Assembly (NCBI GenBank): GCA_910587245.1
Contig: CAJULX010000018.1
Coordinates: 1 to 36,412 of the forward strand
Length of the DNA stretch: 36,412 bases
DNA from: Candidatus Gastranaerophilales bacterium
GTDB taxonomy: Bacteria > Cyanobacteriota > Vampirovibrionia > Gastranaerophilales > Gastranaerophilaceae
Reading direction: 5' to 3'
The position numbers were made by a program, and so were the translations under genes. The notes under the pieces are model-generated. The model worked only from the letters and a program-made list of their open reading frames with translations. It ran no database searches and was not told where the DNA came from. Shown in pieces: positions 7,615-16,106 of the stretch; within the stretch, counting starts at the first letter, position 1; the number at the start of each line of letters is the position of its first letter.

Positions 7615-8202
7615 ATGGATTTAAGAGAATTTTTAGCGTATATGAAGACGGCAAAAACCATTAAAGCGGATTCTGACGTATTTGAAATGTTTCACAAACT
7701 TTCGCAGGAAGCAATAAAGATTACAATGGAGATTAATAATAAATATCATACACCAAATGAAATTGTTGAATTGTTTTCAAAATTGACAGGTAAAGAGGTT
7801 GATAAAGCATTCAGGCTATTTCCTCCTTTTTATACGGATTGCGGCAAGAATATAACATTGGGAAAAAATGTTTTTATAAATGCTTGCTGCAGATTTCAGG
7901 ATCAAGGCGGTATAATAATCGGAGATAATTCTTTAATAGGGCATAATGTTACGATTGCAACATTAAATCATGATTTTAATCCGAAAAATCGTGCCTCTCT
8001 TAATCCAAAACCTGTTATTATAGGTAATAATGTATGGGTCGGGTCTGATTCTACCATACTTCCCGGAGTAAGTATCGGAGATGGCGCGATAGTGGGTGCG
8101 GGAAGCGTTGTTACAAAAGATATTCCGCCGCTTGCAGTTGCTGCGGGCAACCCTGCAAGGGTTATAAAATATATAGAACAAACTAATAAAGGAGGGGATT
8201 GA
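7615..8202 (+). CDS. maltose/galactoside O-acetyltransferase-like hexapeptide enzyme
   Basis: A 195-residue left-handed beta-helix acetyltransferase of the LacA/Maa type. The N-terminal helical maltose-acetyltransferase domain (about 1-70) is followed by hexapeptide repeats (about 75-185), with the catalytic His119 in TLNHDF and the usual NVWVGSDSTILPGVSIGDGAIVGAGSVVTKDIPPLAVAAGNPARVI. It would transfer acetyl from acetyl-CoA to a sugar or similar hydroxyl; the real acceptor is unknown. GAGG precedes the ATG. The stop codon overlaps the ATG of the next gene, so the two are coupled. Confidence 0.9.
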   Translation: MDLREFLAYMKTAKTIKADSDVFEMFHKLSQEAIKITMEINNKYHTPNEIVELFSKLTGKEVDKAFRLFPPFYTDCGKNITLGKNVFINACCRFQDQGGIIIGDNSLIGHNVTIATLNHDFNPKNRASLNPKPVIIGNNVWVGSDSTILPGVSIGDGAIVGAGSVVTKDIPPLAVAAGNPARVIKYIEQTNKGGD

Positions 8203-9224
8203 TGAAACAACTTTTGGTTTATTTATTTGCTGTTATATTATTTATGGGAGGATGCCTTATGAGCGAAGCTAAAAATAAAGATTGGGACAAAACTTTTAAA
8301 AAATCCGACAAAGTGAATATTGAAAAGGTTAATTTTAAAAACAGGTACGGTATAATACTTGCCGGGGATTTATATACACCGAAAAACACAAAGGCAAAAA
8401 TGCCTGCAATTGCCGTAAGCGGTCCGTTTGGAGCAGTAAAGGAACAATCATCCGGATTATATGCGCAGACTATGGCTGAGCGCGGTTTTATAACCCTTGC
8501 TTTTGACCCTTCTTATACGGGAGAATCAAGCGGAGAACCCAGACATGTGGCTAGCCCTGATATTAATACGGAAGATTTTTCCGCAGCTGTTGATTTTTTG
8601 AGCAGCCTTGATAATGTTGACACCGAAAAAATCGGAATAATAGGCATTTGCGGATTTGGCGGATTTGGAATTAATGCAGCTGCAATTGATACAAGAATTA
8701 AGGCCGCCGCTGCCGTTACAATGTATGATATGACAAGGGTGAGTGCAAAGGGTTACAATGATTCAATCGATGAGCAGGCCCGTTATGAGATGAAAAAACA
8801 GCTTAACGAGCAGAGAACAAAAGATTTTAAAGAGGGAACTTTTGCCAAGGCACCCGGGCTTCCTGATAAATTAACAGGTGAAGAACCTCAATTTATCAAG
8901 GATTATTTCGGATATTACAAAACAAAAAGAGGTTTCCATGCCCGTTCAATCAATTCAAACGGTAACTGGAACATGACTTCAAGTCTTTCTTTAATCAATA
9001 TGCCGATTTTACAATACAGCGATGAAATAGAAAGTGCCGTTCTGGTTATTCATGGTGAAAATGCCCACAGCAGATATTTTGGTGAAGATGCTTTTAAAAA
9101 ATTAAAAGGAGAAAATAAAGAACTTTTAATTGTCGAGGGTGCAAACCATGTTGATTTGTATGACAATTTGGAAAAAATCCCGTTTGATAAAATCGAAAAA
9201 TTCTTTAGAGAATATCTTAAATAA
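8202..9224 (+). CDS. alpha/beta hydrolase with lipoprotein-type signal, internal second start
   Basis: Start ATG 8202 follows GGAGG (8191-8195); TGATG overlaps the upstream stop. The N-terminus (MKQLLVYLFAVILFMGGC) is a signal peptide ending in a plausible lipobox, with Cys18 to be lipidated. The rest is an alpha/beta hydrolase of the dienelactone-hydrolase-like (COG1073) type. The nucleophile elbow is GICGFGG (about 148-154) with Cys150 as probable nucleophile; HGENAHSRYF and GANHVDLYD carry the expected acid and His. The substrate is unknown. A second start, ATG 8259 (Met20), has its own GGGAGG at 8246-8251 and would give a cytosolic enzyme. Confidence 0.85.
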   Translation: MKQLLVYLFAVILFMGGCLMSEAKNKDWDKTFKKSDKVNIEKVNFKNRYGIILAGDLYTPKNTKAKMPAIAVSGPFGAVKEQSSGLYAQTMAERGFITLAFDPSYTGESSGEPRHVASPDINTEDFSAAVDFLSSLDNVDTEKIGIIGICGFGGFGINAAAIDTRIKAAAAVTMYDMTRVSAKGYNDSIDEQARYEMKKQLNEQRTKDFKEGTFAKAPGLPDKLTGEEPQFIKDYFGYYKTKRGFHARSINSNGNWNMTSSLSLINMPILQYSDEIESAVLVIHGENAHSRYFGEDAFKKLKGENKELLIVEGANHVDLYDNLEKIPFDKIEKFFREYLK

Positions 9225-9241
9225 ACAATTCATACGGTTTT

Positions 9242-9283
9242 AAAAATTTCCCCCCGTAAAGGTTAGCCCTGCGGGGGAATTTT
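9242..9283 (+). terminator. Rho-independent terminator
   Basis: AAAATTTCCCCCCG and CGGGGGAATTTT pair (one bulge) around a 15-nt loop, ending in T-rich sequence, directly after the hydrolase gene. Confidence 0.8.
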
Positions 9284-9315
9284 ATATTTTAAAAACTGAT
9301 ATTATATTTTGTTTT

Positions 9316-10254
9316 ATGAAAATGTTTGAGATTATAAAAAATATACGGGATTTTGTTTTAAAATTTTTATGGCAGATTTTGCTTATTGCCTTTCTTGTTA
9401 TAATGGGAATTTTGCTGTATCAAAGGCTTACATACACCTTTATCACGGCAGAATTTAGCGAGCTTCGCCCTATTAAAGAAAGGATTAATGTTTTTTATAA
9501 AGGGTATAAAATAGGGAAGGTGTTGTATATTAAACCAAACGGTGATTATACAACCACTTATATGAAAATAGCACTTTTTCATAATAAAAATCTGAAACTG
9601 CCCGATAATATCACTGTAAAACTTCAAAGGGAAAAAGATAAATGGCGCAAAATCGACTATGTCGATATAGTTTATCCTGATGAACCCTCGGTTTCTTATT
9701 TAAAAAACGGTGATATTGTATCAGGAAAATCCACCGTTGATATTGAAACATTTTTATCAAGCCAGGAGACGGATTCACTTGATAATATGAAAGAAAATCT
9801 TGAAAAGACGGTAGAGGAACTGCAGGATACAATAGGTGCCCTGAAAGATTTATTTACAACGCTTAATGAAATGGCTTTGGAAAACAGAAAAAATCTTAAA
9901 GAAACGACCGATAATCTTGAAAATACAACAAGAAATATTGAAGATTTAACAATAAAATTAAACCGTTCAATTAAGCAGGAAAGCCTTGATAAATCAATGT
10001 CCAATCTTGAAGAAACAACGGAAAGCGTTAGAAATTCAACAAAAGAACTGCAAGAAACCGTAAAAAGAGTGAACGAATTTACAAATAACAGTATGCCGAA
10101 TATTGAAACAGGCGTGAATGACACGGGGTATATTATCAAAAATTTAAATGAAATAACCTGCGGTATCAAAAATACGCTTAAAAAACGCTTTGGCGGAGTA
10201 AGGCTTCTTTTTGGAAGAACCATAGGCAAAGAATGTACAAAATGCGTTGATTAA
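9316..10254 (+). CDS. MCE-domain (MlaD-like) envelope lipid-transport protein
   Basis: One N-terminal membrane helix (about residues 17-37), an MCE domain (about 38-130: FSELRPIKERINVFYKGYKIGKVLYI ... NITVKLQREK), then a long Thr/Asn/Leu heptad-like coiled coil (about 155-270) and a short basic end with two cysteines (ECTKCVD). Such proteins form periplasmic rings or tubes that move lipids between membranes with an MlaE/MlaF-type ABC transporter; that transporter is not in this window. It implies a two-membrane envelope. A TATTAT at 9300-9305 lies only 10 nt before the ATG and no Shine-Dalgarno is visible, so the transcript may be nearly leaderless. Confidence 0.88.
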   Translation: MKMFEIIKNIRDFVLKFLWQILLIAFLVIMGILLYQRLTYTFITAEFSELRPIKERINVFYKGYKIGKVLYIKPNGDYTTTYMKIALFHNKNLKLPDNITVKLQREKDKWRKIDYVDIVYPDEPSVSYLKNGDIVSGKSTVDIETFLSSQETDSLDNMKENLEKTVEELQDTIGALKDLFTTLNEMALENRKNLKETTDNLENTTRNIEDLTIKLNRSIKQESLDKSMSNLEETTESVRNSTKELQETVKRVNEFTNNSMPNIETGVNDTGYIIKNLNEITCGIKNTLKKRFGGVRLLFGRTIGKECTKCVD

Positions 10255-10257
10255 AAG

Positions 10258-10274
10258 AAAAAAAAAGGGGGGGG
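10258..10274. repeat. A9-G8 homopolymer junction
   Basis: Nine A (10258-10266) directly followed by eight G (10267-10274), filling the whole 20-bp gap between two convergent genes and ending one base before the minus-strand stop codon. G8 is out of character in such AT-rich DNA and would be prone to slippage. Confidence 0.85.
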
Positions 10275-11051
10275 CTAAAATCTTTCCCGAAGCGTTTTTA
10301 TTCTTTCTTTGATATTTATTGAGTTTTGATTTTGCGTATTCAGGAGCGTTTCAAGATAATAAATTTCAAATTCAATTGCTTTATCTATAATGCTTTTGAG
10401 ATTTTTATCCTGAATTGCGGTTTTAGAAAAGAGTATTTTTCTTGTTTCAAAACCTGAAACTGCGGATAACGGCAGACCTTTCAGAAACTCTGTTGATTTT
10501 GAGGTTATTTTTCCGCCTATAATTACTTTTTTTGCCGCTTTTTCACATTTTTGAATAACGGGTGTAATTATTTTTTCTATTTTTGGCGAATCGATTAAAG
10601 AATCCTCTATATCAAGAGATGAGATTAAATCTCCTCTTCCTATCACTATTCCGGTCAACAATTTTAAATGTTTTGAATTTAAAACGGCATCAAGATTTTG
10701 AATTCCTGTTAATGTTTCAATATTTATAAATATTTCTTTATTTGAAATTTCATCTAAAGAGTAAACGGAAAGCAGTGTTTCTATGAATTTTTTAAAAGCA
10801 TAAGGGGTTTCTATCATAGGAGCGGTTATAATATCCGCTTTTACATTTTTTGAAATTAAAATGTCATTATATGAAGAAAAACCGCCAAGCTTTAGCGCAA
10901 GATACAGGGAATTTTGTTTTAATATTTCGGAAATTTCCTGTATGGAAGACTCCTTAAGATATTCACTTTCGAGTTCAAGCTTAAAAGCTTTTGCTCCCAT
11001 TGCTTTTAAATTTTTTATATATTCAATAAATTTTGTATTGTTTTTAATCAT
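10275..11051 (-). CDS. HpcH/HpaI aldolase / citrate lyase beta-like protein
   Basis: A 258-residue TIM-barrel protein of the PEP/pyruvate superfamily. Landmarks are AFKLELE (22-28), ALKLGG (52-57), ADIITAPMIETPYA (72-85), the metal-site Glu in FINIETLTG (108-116), and IVIGRGDLISSL (135-146). Relatives cleave or form C-C bonds using pyruvate or acetyl-CoA-like partners; several occur beside surface-sugar genes. The substrate here is not evident. No clear Shine-Dalgarno is seen before ATG 11051. Confidence 0.72.
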   Translation of the reverse strand: MIKNNTKFIEYIKNLKAMGAKAFKLELESEYLKESSIQEISEILKQNSLYLALKLGGFSSYNDILISKNVKADIITAPMIETPYAFKKFIETLLSVYSLDEISNKEIFINIETLTGIQNLDAVLNSKHLKLLTGIVIGRGDLISSLDIEDSLIDSPKIEKIITPVIQKCEKAAKKVIIGGKITSKSTEFLKGLPLSAVSGFETRKILFSKTAIQDKNLKSIIDKAIEFEIYYLETLLNTQNQNSINIKERIKTLRERF

Positions 11052-11131
11052 AAAAAAATTTTACCATAGAAAAATGTGCTTACCCGTAACGGGTTTTTTA
11101 TTGTAATGATGTTTAAAAAAATAATAATGAT

Positions 11132-11161
11132 TTGAAAATATTTTTAAAAAAATGGTATAAT
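11132..11161 (+). promoter_or_regulatory. strong sigma-70-type promoter with extended -10
   Basis: TTGAAA (11132-11137), 18-bp spacer, then a perfect TATAAT (11156-11161) preceded by TGG. The transcript would start near 11168 and meet the terminator at 11192-11227. Confidence 0.6.
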
Positions 11162-11167
11162 GATTAT

Positions 11168-11228
11168 TAGAAAAATCTTGCATGATGGATTAAAACAAAG
11201 CCGCTTATTTTAAAGGCTTTGTTTTTTA
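11168..11228 (+). ncRNA. candidate ~60-nt small RNA or attenuated leader
   Basis: Bounded by the promoter above and the terminator below, with no open frame beyond MMD-stop. It lies 93 bp ahead of the glycosyltransferase start at 11321, which also has its own promoter-like TGGTATTAT at 11274-11282. It may be an independent sRNA or a premature-termination leader. Not matched to a known family. Confidence 0.35.
11192..11227 (+). terminator. Rho-independent terminator without an upstream gene
   Basis: An 11-bp perfect stem, AAAACAAAGCC (11192-11202) with GGCTTTGTTTT (11215-11225), 12-nt loop, and a run of six T (11222-11227). No plus-strand gene ends within 900 bp upstream. Confidence 0.8.
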
Positions 11229-11320
11229 ATGCTTCACATTATTTAATAAAAGTTTATTTATTCCCTAATTTTGTGGTATTATAGCGGGTATCTGTTTTGA
11301 ATTTGTAGGAATAAATATTG

Positions 11321-12709
11321 ATGTCTGAAGCATCGCAAGCGACAGAAACAAATAAAACTCCCGTAAAAATTCCCGAGGTATCAATTATTGTACCTGTTTA
11401 TAATGCTGAAAAATATATTGAAAGATGTTTAAACAGCCTTCTTACCCAGACATTCGGCGATATTGAAATAATTGTTATAAATGACGGTTCAACCGATAAA
11501 TCAATGTCTGTCATAGAAAGACTGGCGGGCGAAGATGACAGAATTAAAATAATAGAACAGGCAAATAAAAAACGCGGCGCTGCAAGAAACAGGGGATTAG
11601 AGATTGCAAAAGGCAATTTCATAGCTTTTGTTGATGCGAATGATTGGGTGGATATTGATTATATTGAAAAATTGCACTATTGCCTTAAAAAACATGACAC
11701 GGATATTTCCGTAGCATCTGTTGTTAGAATCAAGCCTTCGGGTAAATTTAAAAGATATTCAAACTACAAAGAAGAAATTTTTTATACAGGCTTTAACAAC
11801 CTTGCTAAAACTCTTAAAATGCCTGAACGCTGGCAGGTTTGGGGTATTTTGTATAAAAAAGAGGTGCTTGAAAATGTCAGCTTTGAAGAAGATGTCTGCT
11901 ATGAGGATGCTGAATTTTTAACAAAGGCACTTCATAATACAAAAACTTTAATAACGGTGCCCAATGTGAAATATTATTGTTTTGCGGATAATTTTTCAAT
12001 AATGCGCTTTATTCGTACGGCAGCAAAAATTGAAGATAAAATTAATTCTAAAATTAATGTTGTGAAATTTATGAAAGAAAATAACATTAAATTTCAGGAT
12101 TTTCTTATTGAAAAAGAAAAAAATCTTTACTGCACGATAAAGCATTATCAAAACAGGAAAGATTTTTATTTATTCGGGTTTAAAATAGCTTCAAAAGAAG
12201 AAAAATATCAATTCCAAAAAACATTTTTAATTATTAATGCACCGAAGGTGGATGATCCTAATGAGAGCATTATTTCAATAAGTCCTTTGTGTCAGAATAT
12301 CAAAATGGTATACCCTGATTCAAATGTAGTGCTTTTAATTCATAATAATAACTTTGATGAAGCTATCAAACTTGATTGTATTGATGATGTAATTCTTTAT
12401 AATGAAGATGAATACCCCGGGTATTTCGGGTTTATTAATTTTGTGAAGGAATTTGTTTATAAAAATATCCACACGGCTTTTATTATTGATGATAACTTTA
12501 AAAGCTGTATTATTGCCAAAATGCTGAATTCTAAATACGTATTCAGATTGAAGAAAAATTCCAAAATTCCTCAGGATGAGGAATTGATGAATCTTTTCCA
12601 AAAATTAACCCATAAAAAACTTATTAATTTTACCCCGAAATTTAAAACAAATAATTCAAATTCCGCAAAAACGGAAAATGTTCAAAAGCTTGAACAGGAA
12701 AGTGTTTAG
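11321..12709 (+). CDS. two-domain glycosyltransferase (GT2 N-terminus)
   Basis: ATG 11321 after AGGA (11307-11310); an in-frame TTG at 11318 is less likely. Residues about 19-230 form a GT-A domain: VSIIVPVYNAEKYIERCLNSL, NDGSTDKS and RGAARNRGLE. The metal-binding DxD reads DAND (105-108) instead of DSDD. After a connector containing FYLFGFKI, residues about 305-430 (FLIINAPKVDDPNESI, VYPDSNVVLLIHNNN, IHTAFIIDD) look like a second, GT-B/heptosyltransferase-like half, but this is weak. Probably a surface-polysaccharide glycosyltransferase. It is convergent with the next gene (2-bp gap), so it stands apart from the minus-strand block. Confidence 0.85.
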   Translation: MSEASQATETNKTPVKIPEVSIIVPVYNAEKYIERCLNSLLTQTFGDIEIIVINDGSTDKSMSVIERLAGEDDRIKIIEQANKKRGAARNRGLEIAKGNFIAFVDANDWVDIDYIEKLHYCLKKHDTDISVASVVRIKPSGKFKRYSNYKEEIFYTGFNNLAKTLKMPERWQVWGILYKKEVLENVSFEEDVCYEDAEFLTKALHNTKTLITVPNVKYYCFADNFSIMRFIRTAAKIEDKINSKINVVKFMKENNIKFQDFLIEKEKNLYCTIKHYQNRKDFYLFGFKIASKEEKYQFQKTFLIINAPKVDDPNESIISISPLCQNIKMVYPDSNVVLLIHNNNFDEAIKLDCIDDVILYNEDEYPGYFGFINFVKEFVYKNIHTAFIIDDNFKSCIIAKMLNSKYVFRLKKNSKIPQDEELMNLFQKLTHKKLINFTPKFKTNNSNSAKTENVQKLEQESV

Positions 12710-12711
12710 AA

Positions 12712-13635
12712 TTATTTTATTTTAAATGTTATTTTTATACCGAATATTGTAATAATTTTATGATGGTATGTTTTTTGATATTTAATGAGTCCGAATAACA
12801 TATATTTGCAGTTTCCAAGTTTTTGTCTGATTTTTCTTACATATTTCGGCTCTCGTTTTATAAGCGTTTCCCAGCCATTGTTTAACAATATTTTTATACA
12901 TTCCGTCATTGAGCTTAAATTATTTTGGTTTAAGGAAATTGCAGATTCATTTGTTCCTAATTTCAGGGCGTTTTTTGGAATTGAGCCGAACATCTCCTGA
13001 TTATCTTTCGGGTGCGGCGGAACATAAGTTTTAATACCGCGCTTTAAAAGCTGATAAGAAAATGCCATATCTTCGCCCGCAAATTTATATTTTTGAATTT
13101 CAGAGGGTGCATTAAATAAATCATCCAGCCATTCCTTTTTAAAAAACCAGCTGTGGCCTGCAAAATCAACTTCAACAGTTTTATCTAAATTGCCGTCCCA
13201 GCCTGCTCTTAAATATGAAGAACCACAGCCTTGAGGGTAATTTTCAGGCTTTAACAAAATTATTCCTATTGTTCCATACAATCCTTCCTGTTTTGCCATT
13301 TCAGCGTAACAATTTTCAAGCCATTTTGAACCCGGAATCGTATCATCATCAAAAATGCAGACATATTTGCAGTTTGCTTTTCTTTTGGCAAAATCAAATC
13401 TTGCCCAGACACCTTTATTTTCGGGGCTTATTTCTATAATATTAAATTTATCTCTAACGTTATTTGGAATTTGTATTGTATCGCCTGTGCCGTCTTGATA
13501 CAGGAGAATTTCTTTGGGTTTTAAGGTTTGTTTCTCGAGGGCTTCCAGCTGCAACGCAAGATTTTCGGGGCGTTTGTATAAATTTAAAATAATGCTTATA
13601 TCTGCACGGTTGTTTTCAGGGGTTTTATTGTTCAT
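12712..13635 (-). CDS. glycosyltransferase family 2
   Basis: A 307-residue GT-A enzyme from ATG 13635, which overlaps the upstream stop by 11 nt (a TTG at 13653 is the alternative). Motifs are ISIILNLYKRPENLALQLEAL, the DDD metal site in CIFDDDTIPG, WFFKKEWLDDL and AGEDMAFSYQLLKRGIKTYVPPH, typical of GT2. The C-terminus IITIFGIKITFKIK matches the short FGIK motif shared by several neighbours. Last gene of the 16970-12712 polysaccharide operon; acceptor and donor unknown. Confidence 0.88.
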   Translation of the reverse strand: MNNKTPENNRADISIILNLYKRPENLALQLEALEKQTLKPKEILLYQDGTGDTIQIPNNVRDKFNIIEISPENKGVWARFDFAKRKANCKYVCIFDDDTIPGSKWLENCYAEMAKQEGLYGTIGIILLKPENYPQGCGSSYLRAGWDGNLDKTVEVDFAGHSWFFKKEWLDDLFNAPSEIQKYKFAGEDMAFSYQLLKRGIKTYVPPHPKDNQEMFGSIPKNALKLGTNESAISLNQNNLSSMTECIKILLNNGWETLIKREPKYVRKIRQKLGNCKYMLFGLIKYQKTYHHKIITIFGIKITFKIK

Positions 13636-14767
13636 CTGAATTTTTCCCGTCAAAAATATTTTTAATTGAATCTTTCAAATTATCCAAAGAGCTTTTATAT
13701 ATGCTGTCTGCAAGGGTTTTCAGGTTTAATTGCATTGTTTTGTAATCTTCATTTTTCATATTTATCGCGCTTTTTATGGCAAGATGAAGGTTTTCTCCTT
13801 CATAAATAACGGAGTTTGAATTTGTAAGGCCGAATTGCGGGGCGAATTTTTCATTAATGCACATAGGTTTTAAAAACCCGAGAGATAACTGTCTTGAGCC
13901 TGATGTGGCATTCCCCAGAAATACTTTATGATCTTTATTTTCAGGGTCAAATAAAGGCAGTATAAAATCTGATTTTTCTATTATTTTGTACATATTTTTA
14001 AAATTTATAAATCCAAGTGATTTTATAATTTTTCTGTATTTTTTGTTTGGTTTAAAAGCGGCACCCGTTATGAGTATTTCAAAATTATCAATATTTTCTT
14101 CAAATAGCTTATCTATTGCGCGATACATCAAATCGGGGCTTTTTACGAAACGCCCTGCGGTTACAAATATTGTTTTTTGATTTTTTTCAGCCGGCTTTAA
14201 ATTAATAAAATAATGAGGATTCAGCATTTTTGTATCGCAAAAACCTGAAAGCGTAAAAAGCCTCTGTTCTTTTATGTATTTAATTTCACCAAATTCTTCA
14301 AGGCAGCTTTTCGGGTTGTGTTCCGTCATAAGAATTCCGTATTTTGTTTTTGGAATATACCCAAGATATTTTAGCAGAGTGTTTTTATAATATCCTTCCT
14401 CCCATAATACCGATGTTGAAAAGAATACAAAATCGTATCGACTTATTTTATCCTGTTTTAAAAGATATTTAAGCGACAGCGGAGAGCAGGTGAAAATATT
14501 TATGTTTTTAATATTAATAAACGGGCTGTCTGTTATATTTTTTCTTCTTAAAAATAAATCCGTATTATATCCTTCCAAGACTTCTTGAAAATATTTGACA
14601 AACCCCGGGAGAATTTCGCCGTGGTAAGGGTTTGGTTCTACTATAAGCACACTTTTTCTTTTAATTTTATAAGTTTTGAATTTTAAAATATCGAAAAACG
14701 AAATAATGTGTTCCGTTAAACGGTCAATTTTTTGAATTAACGGTTTAAATTTAATTTTTATCTTCAT
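13625..14767 (-). CDS. GT-B-fold glycosyltransferase (GT4-like)
   Basis: 380 residues. The N-terminal half (SVLIVEPNPYHGEILPGFVKYFQ...) and the C-terminal nucleotide-binding half (about 200-345: TIFVTAGRFVKSPDLMYRAIDKL, FEILITGAA, MYKIIEKSDFILPLFDP, GSRQLSLGFLKPMCIN) have the two-Rossmann layout of GT-B enzymes. Exact donor and family are not clear. It starts inside the last 17 nt of the upstream acetyltransferase and overlaps the downstream GT2, which indicates one tightly coupled operon. Confidence 0.8.
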   Translation of the reverse strand: MKIKIKFKPLIQKIDRLTEHIISFFDILKFKTYKIKRKSVLIVEPNPYHGEILPGFVKYFQEVLEGYNTDLFLRRKNITDSPFINIKNINIFTCSPLSLKYLLKQDKISRYDFVFFSTSVLWEEGYYKNTLLKYLGYIPKTKYGILMTEHNPKSCLEEFGEIKYIKEQRLFTLSGFCDTKMLNPHYFINLKPAEKNQKTIFVTAGRFVKSPDLMYRAIDKLFEENIDNFEILITGAAFKPNKKYRKIIKSLGFINFKNMYKIIEKSDFILPLFDPENKDHKVFLGNATSGSRQLSLGFLKPMCINEKFAPQFGLTNSNSVIYEGENLHLAIKSAINMKNEDYKTMQLNLKTLADSIYKSSLDNLKDSIKNIFDGKNSDEQ

Positions 14768-15350
14768 ATTTTTTCTCTTGTCTTTGTTCTATCTGCTTTA
14801 GAAAGTGCTCTATATTTTCCACATCCATATTTTTTAATTCGGATATCGGAATATCCCACCATTTAGATTTTAATAATTTTGAAATTACTTCATTATTGAA
14901 TCTGTATCTAATAATTTTTGCAGGAATACCCGCAGCTATTGCATAAGGCGGTATATCTTTTGTAACAACCGCTCCTGCCGCGATTATTGCCCCGTCTCCT
15001 ATTTTGATATGGTCTTTTTTAGAATTTATAACAATTGCATTTGTGCCTATCCAAACATCGTTTCCTATTTCCACTTTTTTAAACCTGATATTTTTTTCAA
15101 TGTTTTTTATACGGGGAGAGGTTGTAGCCCAATTTGTCGGATGATTATCCACGCCGATTATTGCACCTGATGCAATCGAGCAGTATTTGCCTATTTGTGC
15201 TGCAGGAGAAACAAAAGCGGCAGCGCAATATGAATGCTCACCTATTTTGTATGTATTTTGGGCTGCAGTGTTTTTTGTTTTTATTCTGTGTTTAATTTTC
15301 AAACCGAATATTGAGATAAATATGCAGTTATCCTTAAATTCCAGCGCCAT
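14751..15350 (-). CDS. CatB-related O-acetyltransferase
   Basis: 199-residue hexapeptide acetyltransferase of the xenobiotic/CatB subgroup. Left-handed helix repeats begin at about residue 35 (YKIGEHSYCAAAFVSPAAQIGKYCSIASGAIIG), with the catalytic His70 in the loop DNHPTNWATTSP, then VEIGNDVWIGTNAIV and IGDGAIIAAGAVVTKDIPPYAIAAGIPAKIIRYRF. Within a polysaccharide operon it most likely O- or N-acetylates a sugar. Its first 25 residues (CIFISIFGLKIKHRIKTK) carry the FGIK-type motif seen in neighbours. GAGG precedes ATG 15350. Confidence 0.9.
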   Translation of the reverse strand: MALEFKDNCIFISIFGLKIKHRIKTKNTAAQNTYKIGEHSYCAAAFVSPAAQIGKYCSIASGAIIGVDNHPTNWATTSPRIKNIEKNIRFKKVEIGNDVWIGTNAIVINSKKDHIKIGDGAIIAAGAVVTKDIPPYAIAAGIPAKIIRYRFNNEVISKLLKSKWWDIPISELKNMDVENIEHFLKQIEQRQEKKYEDKN

Positions 15351-15366
15351 TTAAAGCCTCAAGTTA

Positions 15367-16068
15367 TTATTTTGTTTTTAAAAATCTCTCCTGTACCCAG
15401 AAAGAATCCGATTGACAGCTGTATCTTTGAAAAAATACAAGTTTAAAACCGTTTTCTTTTAATATCTTTTCGATATCATGGTACAGTTTTGTATCTATTT
15501 TGTTTATGCATTTTTGTATATGCTCCGCTTCAATATGAATGGAATTAACATCTTTCAGCCTTTCTCCGAAACCGTCCAGTGCTTCCCAGTTGCACCCTTC
15601 AACATCAAGCTTTAAAAAATCAATTTCGCCTATATTGTTTTCATTCATAAAATCATCCATACGAATCGCCTGTACGGATACTGCGGTTGTGTCACAATGT
15701 ATGGGTAAAAGTGAGGATAAACCCGTATTTTTGGCATCAAGCGGCACAATATTGAAGTTCATCTGTTTATTTTCATTAAAAACAGCATTGTTGTATGCTT
15801 TGAAATTGTGGATTTTTGTAATCGCCTTGTATAAATCAGGATGAGCTTCAAAAACATAAACATTATCAGGTGCAATCTCAAACGCGTTTGCAATATATTC
15901 CGCATCCTGTGCAAAATTTGCGCCTATTTCAAAAACATTTTTAACTTCAAGCGTTGAATAATATTTTATCCAGTCAATAAATTGCCGCATTGAAGCACTG
16001 TTGCTTGCTGGGTTATAACCTTCATATTTATCGGGTTTTCTTTTTTTAAATAATTCTTTTAATTTCAT
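15367..16068 (-). CDS. FkbM family SAM-dependent methyltransferase
   Basis: 233 residues with SAM motif I VFEIGANFAQDAEYIA (45-60), VYVFEAHPD (70-78), and the family-typical VQAIRMDDFM ... IDFLKLDVEGCNWEALDGF. FkbM enzymes methylate hydroxyls of sugars or secondary metabolites, which fits O-methylation of a polysaccharide residue here. It lies 16 bp before the acetyltransferase in the same operon. Confidence 0.9.
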   Translation of the reverse strand: MKLKELFKKRKPDKYEGYNPASNSASMRQFIDWIKYYSTLEVKNVFEIGANFAQDAEYIANAFEIAPDNVYVFEAHPDLYKAITKIHNFKAYNNAVFNENKQMNFNIVPLDAKNTGLSSLLPIHCDTTAVSVQAIRMDDFMNENNIGEIDFLKLDVEGCNWEALDGFGERLKDVNSIHIEAEHIQKCINKIDTKLYHDIEKILKENGFKLVFFQRYSCQSDSFWVQERFLKTK

Positions 16069-16106
16069 TTTTTTACTTCCAAACTAAATATTGCGATTTT
16101 TTATTT

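Noticed and set aside
9696..10229. 177-codon minus-strand ORF
   Set aside because: Antisense shadow of the MCE protein's repetitive coiled coil; Ser/Phe/Val-rich with no motif or ribosome-binding site.
11082..11100. Short hairpin ACCCG/CGGGT followed by T7
   Set aside because: Only a 5-bp stem with a 3-nt loop, and no plus-strand gene ends nearby; too weak to call a terminator beside the strong one at 11192-11227.
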